Shown here: positions 25,007 to 37,261 of the stretch, in pieces | Layout: every line of letters begins with the position of its first letter | Numbering within the stretch: the first letter of the stretch is position 1 | Origin: Ashinkailepas kermadecensis | Lineage: Eukaryota > Arthropoda > Thecostraca > Neolepadidae | Length of the DNA stretch: 64,000 bases | Direction of reading: 5' to 3' | NCBI GenBank assembly: GCA_034440615.1 | Contig: JAOTOM010003127.1 | Location: 1 to 64,000 of the forward strand | Notes under the pieces: model-generated | Database searches by the model: none | Told to the model about the DNA's origin: nothing | What the model saw: only the letters and a program-made list of their open reading frames with translations | Program-made: the position numbers and the translations under genes

Positions 25007-25228
25007 TCGAACCCGTGCCAGCACCCCATCATCATCCTGCAGAACGTGACGCCGCCCAGCTTGGACTCGCTGCTGCGCTTCATGTACAACGGCGAGGTGC
25101 AGGTGTCGCACGAGCAGCTCAGCGACTTCCTGCGCACGGCCGAGATGCTGCAGGTCAAGGGTCTCAGCGAGACGGGCCTCAAGCACCAGCAGCTGGTGAC
25201 GGCGCCGCCACCGCCACCGCCGCCCGAG
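25007..25228 (+). CDS. ab: abrupt-like protein, coding exon 2 (second half of BTB)
   Basis: 74 codons, acceptor ACGTTTCAG|TCG, donor GAG|GTACGG, phase 0 at both ends. Encodes SNPCQHPIIILQNV, LLRFMYNGEVQVSHEQLSDF and LRTAEMLQVKGLSE, the carboxyl half of the BTB fold. It ends in a seven-proline run that begins the linker. Codons are strongly G/C-ending, unlike the flanking introns. Drosophila Abrupt has the closely similar MYNGEV-VSHEQL-DFL arrangement at the same place. Confidence 0.95.
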
Positions 25229-26492
25229 GTACGGCTGTGTCCTGGGGTGTGTCGTCCGGATCAGTCGGCCCACCGCCTGAGGCCGAGTCCGACCTGTGCG
25301 TTTTGAGCGCTGTATTGGTGGATTTGTTGTTGGGCCGGTGTTATACTGTCACTGTTTCCTGGTGCTGGCTCGGCTTCTCCGAATAGCTCGGTGAAATTTG
25401 TGTTTAAGTTGTAGTGATCACGAGGTCAGTCTCGGTCTTTACAGGATGCCCATTAGTTCAAGTCGTTCGAGCTCAAAATCAGGCAATCTTTACAGGATAT
25501 GTCCATTTGCAGCAACATGCAATCGGCTTTTAGTAGTTCCGTTATTATTAGCAGCAGTTAGCAGAACTGGTAAATACACCGCGATTTCATGGGACGTCTG
25601 GCAAGTTGTCAAAGCCTACGATGCGGCAGTATCAGGACATGCATTGACATCAGGGAACTGACCTTAAAGTTGGGGTGATCTTAAAAATAGGACAGTTACT
25701 TCAGAATATGGACGGTGACGTCACAATTGATGGTGGTGGTACTTGCGGACGCATGGCTGGAAGCGGCGCACTTGATATGGACCGGGCGGCGAACCTGTTG
25801 AAACATGGTAGCGATCCGTGTGGAAGGCTCGACGGTGTGACTCTGGTGCCGGTGCGATCCGTCGTTTGGTGGTCTCCAGTTGCCGGGAGCTCGCGTGTTT
25901 GTTGGTAGCACCGGGACGCCAGCGTATAGTGCATGTCTCAGATTCAGTGCCTCACTTGTTTGATGGTCTAGATGGATAATTCTCAGAGAGATGGCTCACA
26001 ACGGCCACCTCTCCCGGGGGGAACTGAATCTCTCAGATCGCTGAAAGTCCAACTTTTGATTATTCATAGCATGGTGCTTGGTTAACCGACCTATGCTTTG
26101 GCTTAGCATGAGGATGAAATCTTTCCGTGACTTAATCTGATCAGAACGCACCGGTCAGTACTGACCACCGTTGGAAAAATGGCCATTTTTTGGACATTTG
26201 GCTGTCCAAAGAATTATACACTCCCAAAATATCCACTCCTTGGGCTGCCAACTACCAGATGAAGAGCTAATGCATAACAAGAAATCCCAACTAGTGCTGC
26301 CACTATCAAATAATGATAATTGTTAACATAGCCTACAGAGCAGCACGCTCAATGGACTATATGGTGATCTTTGGCTAGTAGTGAGAATGAGATCCACCAG
26401 TTCTAATAATCTTCATCTTGTGTAATCATTTTTGGTCCTTGGCATGTCAACTTGGCAACATTATTGAGAATAATGTACATTTGTTATTTCAG

Positions 26493-26576
26493 CTGATCAC
26501 CAGGGCTGCAGAAACATTCAAAGAGAATGCAAGGAAAAGAACAGAAGATGAGATGCCTGTTAGAGTTAAAGAATGA
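26493..26576 (+). other. Possible cryptic or alternative terminal exon
   Basis: After a good acceptor (TTTGTTATTTCAG) 27 codons are open in phase 0, compatible with exon 2, ending in TGA: LITRAAETFKENARKRTEDE followed by MPVRVKE. If spliced to exon 2 it would give a BTB-only isoform. Codon use is AT-rich, unlike abrupt, so it could equally be an exon remnant of another gene or chance. No polyA signal is obvious directly after it. Confidence 0.2.
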
Positions 26577-29500
26577 CAGGATACCAGCAGAATGGAAGCT
26601 AAAGTTGGGATCACTATGCATATGACCACAACAGTGAATATATAAAAATATAATGGTGCAAATCAAGTGTATACTGGTGCAAGTGTAATTGCCTAGTACA
26701 AGTGAATAAACAAACATACATGCCTTCATTCACTTACTTTCCATTCACAAAAATGCCCTGACCAGAGGTGCTCCGAAGAATGCAAGCCCAAAACTAGAAA
26801 GAGAACTGGAGTAGGCAGTACACAACTCGCAACTAGATAGGCATAAAGGGAATGATTTTCTGAATATCTCAGTAGGTGCAAGTCATGCTTTGGCATGGCA
26901 GTTTTTATGAGGTGGGAGGCAAAAAAAAATTGTACTCAGTGTCAAATAGGATGGGTGCACCCAACAATATCCTGAAACACTTCATAAGTGCACAATCAAT
27001 GTGCATGAATGCATGCTTAAGTGCACTGGAGTGACACCAAACCAATAGGAGTAAAAAATAATGTATTCCAACACCAAAATAAGCAACTAGCCCTTGATTC
27101 CAAAGCATTTGTATGCTGAAAATGATTGTTTTCGCCAGCCTTCAAAATTTATAAAATCATACAATTCTGTCCAAACAAGAACAGTCAGAAAGCTTCATCC
27201 ATTACAGGGCCACCCATTAATGAAGACCCTAGGTAGGTATGCCACTGGGTGCATATGCACTTGCATGTTGATGTGGCTGCAGATGCTCCTAGGTAAAACT
27301 TACCTACCTATATTTGCACCAAGTACCTACCTAGTAGGTAGGTACGTACTAGGTAACCTACCTACATCCATGCAATGTATCTATAGGTAAGGCATCGCAA
27401 TATTATCATAGTTCACCCTTTCACACCAACGGCAATGAGAGGCATTCAATTTGAACAATTCAATTGAGCCTAATTTCTTACGTAGGACGACACCCACCGA
27501 CGGGTCGACACCACACCACCGCAATTACTACTCTCACTTAAGGGCCTTGAGTCTCACTTCCCGCCCACCGGTGCATCAATCATCCAAATACCTACATCCC
27601 AACACCAGCGCACTGCACAACTAAATTTGCCACAAGATCTGGACTTCCAATGTCATCTCTGGACTTCCAAATTCAAACATGAAGTAATGCCTCTTCCAAT
27701 GAAGGAAGCCTGCATGCGTCGCCTGGCTAGTAAAGAAAACTACCACTCTCCGGGACGGATTGGAAAATTAGAGGCTCTTGGCCGGGGTGAATCATGCCTC
27801 TCCAGCTCCCACTCTTTCGGGAGCTTTTTAAACCACTCCGAAGAAAGACAATTAATAATTAGCCTTTGAATGCTTCCTGAAAGATTGGGATGTTCTACAT
27901 CAGCTTACGGAAAAGAAAAGGTGTATTTCTGAGTTTTGAAGCAAGCGCAGCCGATCTAAATAAAAGATATCAGGTAAAATTTACACGTTAAAATTAGCCA
28001 GATCCGTCCAAGACATTCTCCAAACATGTTAAGACTTTGTGGCAAAATAGACCACCAGATAACCAGAAATTTCGTTGTCTTTTGATTTCATGACATACAT
28101 TGCTTCAGAGCGCCACATATTCGTGACACAAATACTGTTTATGCCACTCGGACACAGATAGTCTACAACTCCGCAAAAATAAAATTTGACCACGAAATAT
28201 GCAACGTCACAGTCCACGGAATCCGCGGAATGAACGAGACAAAGAACGCACCCATAGTTCCTCGCAGGCTATGCAAATTGTCCATATCCGCCGCACTAAA
28301 TACCATTAACCACAATTGCCAAATTATTATGCTGCGTGGTGGTTACTCCCTTGGTTACTTCCTTCCATTGCGTTTCGATCAGGTGAGGCAAGGTTGGGTC
28401 CATTGTTCTTTCGGTTTTTGTCTGGTTGCGAATTACAAGAAAATCTGGTGCTGTAGTTTCTAATTCCTTGGACTTTGTTTTTTAATGCAATGTTTATGAA
28501 TGTGCTGAACATGATTTGACCACTCGTCTCCTCTGCAAATGCATGCTTTTCACTTGCGAGGGAAAATAACACCCAAAAAGGGCTTGAAGTTGGGTAATTA
28601 CTAATATAGCTTAAAAAGTAGTGTTCACAATAACAAAAGAAGATGGCGCATAGCCTAACTTCACCTCCCATAACCTTCCATGCATACATTTTTTTCTTTA
28701 AAAATTTCCAAACAATTTTGTTTCTCAAATTTCAAAAGGAAAGACCCAACATATGATAGCCTGAAATGTTTTTGAAAAAAACTTTTTTGACAAATTTCCC
28801 CACGTTTTTATCAAAACCTATCAAAGCCTACCCTAACATAACCTAACCAAACTTTACCCCTTCTTTGTATGCTTCATGGAGGTAAAATATGTAAATTTGT
28901 GTTTTAAGGTGTTTTATGAAATCTTGGCATTTTCCTTCAAATGCAATGTTTACCAATGTGACTAAGATGATGGGAGCACAATTTTTGTGCAAATGCTTAC
29001 TTCTCAGATTGTGAGCAAAATAACACCAATAATGGGCTATGAGTTATGTAGCATGGCATAAAAGAAATGTTTAAAAAATAAAATATATGCAACATAACCT
29101 AACCTAACCTCCCCTTGGAGAAAAAAGTATTTAAAAAACTGCAAAGAAATTTGTTCTTGGAAGAATTTTCTAAATTTAAAAGCCTAACCAAACCTAACCT
29201 GACATAACATTAGCTGCTTTTGAAGAAAAAAAATAACTTCAATTCTTAAAAGAATCCAAAAATTTTCCAACTTAAAAAACTGAACAAACCTAACCTAACC
29301 AAACCTAACTCATTTGCTTGCTTCATGGAGGAAAATGTGTATAAAAACTTGTCTTGTTGCCACCTTAAAGCATAATAATACCAGTAAAATGTGTATAAAA
29401 CTTGCCTTGTTGTTAGTTTATACTGCAATAATACCCAAACTTCTCATCTAGGCTGTGGACAAATCTTGCCAAGATTCTTGGCACTGCTGCTAACAGCACC

Positions 29501-32404
29501 ACATCAAAATTATGGGCTGGTAGGTTTTTTGGAGTACCATGTTTATGAAGGTGACTTAGATGATGGAACCACTTGTGTTCTATGCAAATGCTTACTTTTC
29601 AGGTTGTGAGCAAAATAATGCCCAAAAGGCTTTGAGTTAGGCAACATAGCATAAAATAATTGGAGGGTGTTTTATTCTTCATTCCAGGAAACATCCACTG
29701 TATTTTAGGAAATGTGTACTCTCCATTACTTAGCGTTTCTAGGGTATACACCATATGTTGGCAAATCCCAATATTATACCCTCCATTATTTGGTGCTTCT
29801 CAAGGTTATACACTCCATATTTTGGCTTGCCCAAAATTATACACTCTGAGTCCAAGACTGAGAAGCGAAAATCCAACACTGGTACTGACACACCGCTTAT
29901 AGCAGATTTCCTCATGCACATTCATCTTATCATATTCGTGTTCCATCAATTCCAAAGAGGCCACCACACCCTCCTCTCCTGGGCAACTGTTACATCTTTG
30001 CAGCATTATTTGTCTTTTTCTGTGCTACACACAGCTGATCCATGAGGTCATGGCAAATCAACTATTTGATGTAGAGAGGTTCAATCATTAATCTTGTGCT
30101 TCGCTGGTAAGTGCATACGCACACGCTGTGCAGCCTCTGTTGCCAGCGAGCACGCAGTATCTGGGACGCAGGGACTTGAGCGGTGCTTAACAGCTTAATT
30201 TGGTCTAGACAGTGGTCTAGACAGATTTTAGGTCCTGGATCCCAAGATTTCGTATTCTCCAGGAGCCAGATCGACGCTTACGCCGAAATGCCAATCAGGA
30301 TCCGGCATCTAACCTTCATTTTTGAGAGAAGATCGCCAAGGATCTACAATATCTAGGATCTTCCTGTATTCTTAACCGATCAGTCCTGCGATATCAAAAG
30401 TATGACACTTATTTTCATTGAGGGTATTCAGAAGCTAAGGCGAGATTCTGTGCAAAGTTTAGACTGGTGGCGACTTAGCTTACATCTTATGGTGGAATGG
30501 TACTCATCACGTGCGGTATTGTTATTTATGTCTCATCATAATCTATATCACGCATTTTAAGTCCATGCGTGCAATATGTGGCGCCAACAACACTAAGCTT
30601 GAAGTTTGATTAGTTGATTTAAAAGGCAAACTGTGTTGAAAACATCAACTGTTATCGCTTGGATTAATATTGATCAGGCAATTTTGGTCCTCCTTAAATA
30701 ATTGTTCTGCCCGCTTACCAATGCACTTAAAATATCGGCTCAAATTCGCCCCCATGCTTGCCTACAAGGGTTTCGGCCGGTTTCAGTTGACGGCGTGCTT
30801 GGAGAGCCCCTGAAATGTAGCCGCCTAATATCTATTTGAATTATCCAGTAACAAAGCAGTAATACAGTATTCCGCAGTGCGATATAGTACGTTTTGTCAC
30901 GGGTAAGATAGTATTCAGTAGTTCGATATAGTATGTTTTATCACGGGATTTTGTCTTACGTTTGGGTTTTATGTGTCGATGCCACACGGCTGCTGTATGT
31001 GTATGTACATACTGCGTTCTATACCATTTGGCACCAGAGAGTAGCTGTGATGTGCATAGGTCGAGTGTACGGTCTTCTATAGGTGCACTTCACAGACCAT
31101 TTTATCTGAAGGACGTACGTCCATGAGTGCACTTCACAGACCATTTTATCCGATCGCCAACTCCCTGTATGCGTTGGTGGCACGCTTTCAACGAACGTCT
31201 ACAGGAATAAATGGTTTTATGCAAGGAAATATATGACGTGTCAGCTGTTTGTGGTCGTCGTTGATGCCATTAATAACTTAAATAGTCGTCTAAGATAGTC
31301 ATTTAGAGTGTCATCTTCGACCACACTTAACAAGCGATCCGAAAAAGATGCCAGGTTTGTATTCTGGGCGTCAAGTAACGCTGTAGTTGGCGCGCCATTA
31401 AGCACCTACCACCATCGCCTCGTACTGTCCCCTGTGCCGATGCTCTGTGAATGACTCCCAAAGTTTATATGTACATTCGGCGGTTATCAATAATTGCGAG
31501 GAAACCTTTGCACACGCACAGGCTGTGCTCGGGTTTTATGCACATTTTTCCAGTATGCAGTGGAACGGCAACACGGAATCTATCGTCATATCACTGTTTT
31601 AGTCGCATTGAATGAAGGGCTTCATGCTGGCCAAAAATAAGTAATTGAAGAGCAATGGCAATAACACCGAAATAGTGCCTTCATTTTGGGATCATGTGGC
31701 ATTGGAAGTGATGGAACGTTATGTGGTAGTGGCCACGTAATGCAATTGATATCCGGCTTAGCACCTGCTTTAGTGCTGACTTATGTCGGTAACGATCTCG
31801 TTCTGTGTTGACATGTGCCGTAATCTGGGGCTAAAAATGCCGCGCCGTCAGTAATTGTGGGGGGGGGTCCATGCTTTGTTAAGGATGACCAGGCAGTTAC
31901 CGGGTGGTGAGCACGTGACGTACACAGGGCACCGCTCAGGGACTTGCGCGGTCTGGCCTGCCTGGCGAAGTCGCCGTCTTCATCTCGGTGCCCTCTTCCG
32001 AAGCGTGCTATTGTCCTGGATGCTCTGTTTCCCTCAACCCTGGAGCTGTGACTCAAAATACATTTTGAACTTTGTCGTCAGAATGGATAATTATTCTTGA
32101 AATGGTACCAAGAGAGTGGAAATCAGGAAGTAATGTAAAGGTGGAAGAATGCAACATTTGTAAGCAACTTTTGATGTTCCTACTAAGGTACAATGTTCCT
32201 TAAGATCAATCATGCTATTTCCTGATTCTTGGATGTTTTCAGATTGCTTGTTTCTTGGAGTCCAGAGGCAGGAAAGGATGGGAGTGGAATTCCGTTGGCG
32301 ATTTCGTGTGGTTCATGTGGAGGTGGGAGATTATTTGCAACTGAAGATTATTGTTATTTTTTCACCCAAATCTAGAAATTTTGTGACACTGCCCTGGAGG
32401 CATT

Positions 32405-32535
32405 GTCTGTCTACCTCGCTGCGCGAGTCGTCTCCTAACAGTGTTGTGGCTTACTTGGCAGCGCTTGTCCGTCTACCTGGCTGCGCGGGTCCTCTCCTAA
32501 CAGTGCTGTGGCTTACTTGGCAGCGCCGCTACGCC
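32405..32535. repeat. 62-bp tandem duplication
   Basis: Two copies containing GTCTACCT-GCTGCGCG and GTGGCTTACTTGGCAGCGC, within intron 2. Confidence 0.85.
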
Positions 32536-32620
32536 CCATGGCGGCGCCATCAATTAGTGTCGTGATCTACTGGCAGCGTCATCCGGTTTGTGCATTGACC
32601 GTGCAAATGCGACCTGACCT

Positions 32621-32864
32621 GACGAATTGGGAGCCACCGGGCCCCAACTGACACCAGTCGTGTGCCGGCAGACGGTGCCGCTCCAGTGTGGCCACCGTCA
32701 CTGACGAATTGGGAACCACCGGGCCCCAACTGACACCAGCCGTGTGCCGGCAGACGGTGCCGCTCCAGTGTGGCCACCGTCACTGACGAATTGGGAACCA
32801 CCGGGCCCCAACTGACACCAGTCGTGTGCCGGCAGACGGTGCCGCTCCAGTGTGGCCACCGTCA
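32621..32864. repeat. 82-bp tandem repeat, 3 copies, upstream of exon 3
   Basis: Three units beginning GACGAATTGGGA at 32621, 32703 and 32785, nearly identical, ending 50 bp before the exon 3 acceptor. Confidence 0.95.
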
Positions 32865-32914
32865 GCGGTGTGTCGCCAGGCCTGACCTGATCTGACCTGA
32901 CCCGGCGTCCTCAG

Positions 32915-33139
32915 GTGGACCCGCTGTCTGGCCGACGGTCGGCCGACTCGCTGCCGTTGCCGTCGCCGAAGCGGCCGCGCTCGACGCCCGACGGGCCGGT
33001 GCCGAGCGTGCCGCTGCCGCCCAGCATCACGGCCATCCCCACCTCGGTGCTGACGGTCGCCGGCGCCGTCGACAACAACAACCACAAGCCGGAGCTGCCG
33101 CCGGCCGAGCCCGAGGAGCGCGCGCGGCCCCCCCCACCT
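32915..33139 (+). CDS. ab: abrupt-like protein, coding exon 3 (linker); donor uncertain
   Basis: Acceptor GCGTCCTCAG|GTGGAC, phase 0, in frame with exon 2. Encodes a Pro/Ser-rich linker containing LPLPSPKRPRSTPDG, a likely nuclear-localisation-type basic patch (Drosophila Abrupt has PQKRIKS in a comparable place), then ITAIPTSVLTVAGAV and PAEPEERARPPPP. The right edge is unclear: after eight C residues comes ACCT|GTTAAAG, a poor donor and in phase 0, whereas exon 4 needs phase 1. The frame otherwise runs to a TGA at 33170-33172 through lysine codons of an A-rich tract. A small unseen exon, an error in the C run, or an assembly fault could explain it. Confidence 0.82.
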
Positions 33140-33268
33140 GTTAAAGAAAAAAAAAAAAAAAGGGGGAAGTGAAAAAAAAAAAAAAAAAGGAAAAAAAAAA
33201 AAAAAAAAAAAAAAAAGAAAGAGAAAAAAAAAGAAAGAAAAAGGAAAAAAAAAGAAAAAAAAAGGAAA
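33140..33268. repeat. A-rich homopurine tract directly after exon 3
   Basis: About 125 bp of A runs broken by G or GG. Follows an eight-C run. Candidate for a mis-assembled or poorly read stretch. Confidence 0.85.
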
Positions 33269-33950
33269 GATACGGTCAGTGACAGGGTAGATGCGGTCAG
33301 TGACAGGGCAGATACGCTCAGTGGCGGCTGCTGCAGCAGGGTAGATGCGGTCAGTGACAGGGCAGATACGGTCAGTGACAGGGTAGATGCGGTCAGTGAC
33401 AGGGCAGATGCGGTCAGTGACAGGGTAGATGCGGTCAGTGACAGGGTAGATACGGTCAGTGACAGGGTAGATGCGGTCAGTGACAGGGCAGGCAGTTGCA
33501 CGGTCAGTGACAGGGTAGATACGGTCAGTGTGCGGTTGCTGACAGAGACTAAGATACGGTCAGTGACAGGGTAGATACGGTCAGTGACAGGGTAGATGCG
33601 GTCAGTGAAGGAGGTAGACGGGGTAGATACGGTCAGTGACAGGGTAGATGCGGGTACGAGATGTAGTGACACAGGGTAGATGCGGTCAGTGACACAGTAG
33701 ATACGGTCAGTGACAGGGTATATGCGGTCAGTGACAGGGCAGATACGGTCAGTGACAGGGCAGATGCGGTCAGTGACAGGATAGATGCGGTCAGTGACAG
33801 GGTAGATACGGTCAGTGACAGGGCAGATGCGGTCAGTGACAGGGCAGATACGCTCAGTGGCAGCTGCTGCAGCAGGGTGGATACGGTCCGTGACACGATA
33901 GATGCGGTCATTAGCGGCTGCAGCAGTAGGTTAGATGCCGTCAGTGACGG
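33269..33950. repeat. 21-bp minisatellite, about 30 copies
   Basis: Unit GATGCGGTCAGTGACAGGGT plus A, alternating GATAC/GATGC and GGTA/GGCA variants, with occasional insertions such as GGCTGCTGCAGCAG. Isolated related units reappear at 34503-34620. Serine/leucine-rich minus-strand frames across it are artefacts. Confidence 0.95.
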
Positions 33951-34606
33951 ATCATGCAGCAGGGTAGATCATTGTTAAAATAATGGTTTTTCGTTAGGTG
34001 TGAGATGCCGAAACGAGCACAGCAAGATGTCAAAAGTTGCTATGGAATTAGTGTCATTTAGGATGCTTTTGTTGTTATTGAGACTCAAATTTGAGCCAAT
34101 GACGTACTTATGACTGTAACTTTATCATTTGTTTTGATATTCATAGTTTAGGAAGAACTATGTATGGGACAGCGAGAAAATACCCATGATATACACTGGT
34201 ATTGTATGACATATCAAATTATATGTAATGCATTTACCTGAAATTGTGTTGCAAAATGTTTGTGTATCACCATTCCTTATCGAGAGAATGAGCATGATAC
34301 TTATAAACCAGATGCTGTTAGAAAGGGGACACAAATACTTCATGAGCGGGCATCAAGAAGCAGGATGTCAATACTTCTTGGAGAAGGATGTCAATTGAGT
34401 GCTCAGAAAGTGGTACATTCCACCCTATTTCACGAATAATTTATCACTGGGGTAGATCGTCCGCTACCGCTACCGCAGCGGTAGCGGACGCTGCCGCAAG
34501 ACAGATACGGTCAGTGGCGGCTGGTACAGCAGGGTAGATACGGTCAGTTACATGGCGGCTACGGTTTGTCTCGGCTGCTGCAGCAGGGTAGATACGGTCC
34601 GTGACA
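33951..34606. other. Intron 3 sequence with a perfect hairpin
   Basis: 34459-34489 is a perfect 13-bp inverted repeat (GTCCGCTACCGCT, loop ACCGC). The rest is AT-rich and featureless apart from stray 21-bp units. Confidence 0.6.
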
Positions 34607-35092
34607 TGGTAGAACGGTCAGTAGGGGCTACCACCAGTTTTGCAGGTCAGTAGCGGTTACCACCAGTTTTGCAGGTCAGTAGCGGTTACCACCAGTTGGG
34701 CAGGTCAGTAGCAACTGCCACCAGTTTGGGCAGGTCAGTAGCAACTGCCACCAGTTAGGCAGGTCAGTAGCGGCTGCCACCAGTTGGGCAGGTCAGTAGC
34801 GGCTGCTACCAGTTGGGCAGGTCAGTAGCGGCTGCCACCAGTTGGGCAGGTCAGTAGCGGCTGCCACCAGTTGGGCAGGTCAGTAGCGGCTGCCACCAGT
34901 TGGGCAGGTCAGTAGCGGCTGCCACCAGTTGGGCAGGTCAGTAGCGGCTGCCACCAGTTAGGCAGGTCAGTAGCGGCTGCCACCAGTTAGGCAGGTCAGT
35001 AGCGGCTGCCACCAGTTTGGCAGGTCAGTAGCGGCTGCCACCAGTTTGGCAGGTCAGTAGCGGCTGCCACCAGTTGGGCAGGTCAGTAGACT
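34607..35092. repeat. 29-bp minisatellite, about 16 copies
   Basis: Unit GCAGGTCAGTAGCGGCTGCC followed by ACCAGTTGG. The first four units are more diverged (GGTTACC, AACTGCC). Confidence 0.96.
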
Positions 35093-37190
35093 GACTGTGG
35101 CTTGCTGTTGTTGCCGACCGTCCTCTACCGACACTGAGCAGCTCCGTGATTCTCCGACAGACGGCTGTGTGATTAGTTGGGATGGCCACGGTCAGGCACA
35201 AGTGGCGTTCACCTCCCGCCTCGTGGCGTCTCTCCAGTAGCAAATGCCACTCGGTGCTCGGAGACGCCGATGCGGCGCGACAGCCGCATTATGAACGTTG
35301 TCACAGTTTTTGGTCCCCGCGCCGGATTTGCGCCACGAATGGGAATTCCGCACAAATGGGTTTGTCAGTGTGAAATGTAGAACAAGAGACTGGGCCAAGT
35401 GAAGGGTACGATCTCAGCACACGGAAAATCGTCTTGTGTGATATGATGCCACGTAGGCCTGGTATGTTCCTGACGATTCTCGTATTTGGGTTATTCTGCC
35501 AGGTACAGCTTCAGTTACATGCAAATAAGACCACTGTCGTAGGTCATTGGAATCACCTCTGGCTTGCTTCCACAAGCATTCAGCATGTACGATTACAGGA
35601 ATCAGATAATTTGAGAACACCCACACCTTGTGGGTTTTATGAGAGTGCATGGTAGTTGCCTTGGAACATTTATTTTCTTGCAGTATCTCATTAATTTTTA
35701 TCGTGAGAAAAGGAGATGGGGATGTACAATGTCTTGGTGACCGAAAGGGCTCTTTTAACCCAATCCCGCACATGCGCTTTTCTCCCTGTTTGTTCAATTG
35801 TTGGGGCGTAGCAGTGTGTGGACTGTTTTGGGCTAAAAAGCGGTCATTCCTCGCACTCAATTATAGCAATGCTCTCCAGTGAATGTCCCTCTCTGGCCCT
35901 GTAGAAACGTGGTGATCTCGCTCGACCGTGGCCTGTAGCTCCCAGTAGCCGGGTAGCGCATGCCTTAACTTGGCTGGTATAAAATCGGGCAGCTTCCGAC
36001 TATCACAGTGCTGCAGAACTCATCGCAATGAACACTCACAACACTCACAACACTCAACACTCATCGCAGTGAAGAGTCGAAGGGAGATAATCAATTTGAC
36101 ACACCCCACTCACTTTTGTTCTCAGTTAGGTGGAGAGATGCGGTAAACGGCATGGTGTAAATCCATCCGTAATTTTCAGTTACTGACACACTTTCACTTT
36201 CTTCCCATTTGCTGATTTTCCAGGTCAGATCAAATAGGTCATTTCCTGGGTGTAGTCAGTTGCCCAGTCCTCTCGTTACATTGTTTAGTATCGCATGACC
36301 TTTAGCTGTATTACTTTTTAACCTTAAGATGAAAACATAATTACAATGCTCTACGTTTCGATATTATACCTCGAGGGCAATAAAAAGCGAACAAGTTATG
36401 CATTCTGACTGCATTACCTGTTCGCATTTTGTTGCCCTTGAAGAAGGTATGATTTCGAAACTTGGGGCATTGTTCTCATCTTAGGGTTAAAAACTATTGC
36501 AGTTCAAGCACATCCTACGCTAATTTTGAACTGTCTACCATTCCACAATTTGTTGAGCATCATGATTCCCGAAGTCTCGAACTCCAAGTTCTCAATTCTT
36601 CGAATTTCAAATTTCGATGGCCTCAAACCTCCCGAAATGGCGATAACACTCCGTTGGGCGAATTCAGGACCGCCATATCTCAAAAACGCAATGTTACTAA
36701 ATACAAGTAGAAAACGCCAGTGTTTCAAAATAGCGATGTTTCCAACGCCCTTGTAACGTTCCTTGTATATTCTGAATGCCTCAAATATCCATGGCTTCAA
36801 AGTCCCCAATGATTAAAAAACCGAATGAGCTGAAGATGCAGGTTATGCAGGTTGAAGACAACCATCAAGCGTGTACAAATGCAGACTAAGCCTTAGCAGT
36901 AGCGTGCAACAATGGTATACGTGATTGCTTTCACGAATGGGTGGCGCCGGCTGGGGTACCAACTGTAATCACGAAGCTTCTTCACGGATCAAAAAATCAA
37001 AAATCAAAATATAACATAACTTCTTCAATCACGAATCAAAAGTTGGTCATCTGAAACAAAATTGGAGTTGGGGCATGACCTCCGTATCTCCACAGCAGTT
37101 ACAAAAAGGCACGCATGAATGCTAAGAACCAGGGAGTGGATGTCTATTGCCAAAGTCTGAGGTACCCAGCTAGTTATGTCTCGTTTGCAT
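35093..37190. other. Intron 3, no feature recognised
   Basis: Unassigned open frame on the minus strand 35860-35414 (148 codons) with no domain I know. 36020-36060 has a short CACTCACAA repeat; 36560-36830 is cryptically simple (TTCGAATTTC-like words). Confidence 0.35.
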
Positions 37191-37203
37191 CGCACTCCAG
37201 GGG

Positions 37204-37248
37204 CGCTGTATGACCTCTGCAGTCGATGCGCCCCTAAACCGCAATAAC
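37204..37248 (+). mobile_element. Tail-only retro-insertion with 13-bp TSD
   Basis: Duplications CGCACTCCAGGGG at 37191-37203 and 37249-37261. The inserted module is CGCTGTATGACC...GCAGTCGATGCGCCCC with a short CAATAAC tail; its outer stem begins inside the first duplication. Confidence 0.82.
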
Positions 37249-37261
37249 CGCACTCCAGGGG

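Larger units (their letters stand above)
25229..32914 (+). other. ab: abrupt intron 2 (7.7 kb)
   Basis: Mostly AT-rich. It holds CCTAACCTAACC words (28830-29310), a palindrome GTACCTACCTA-G-TAGGTAGGTAC (27323-27345), a near-duplicate at 30880-30950, a ~45-bp duplicate with GTGCACTTCACAGACCATTT (about 31083-31150), a loose ~55-bp repeat around 29690-29850, and tandem repeats close to exon 3. A possible alternative exon is listed separately. Confidence 0.75.

Noticed and set aside
32911..33911. Ser/Leu/Thr-rich minus-strand frames of 92 to 253 codons
   Set aside because: They read through the 21-bp minisatellite and the A-rich tract.
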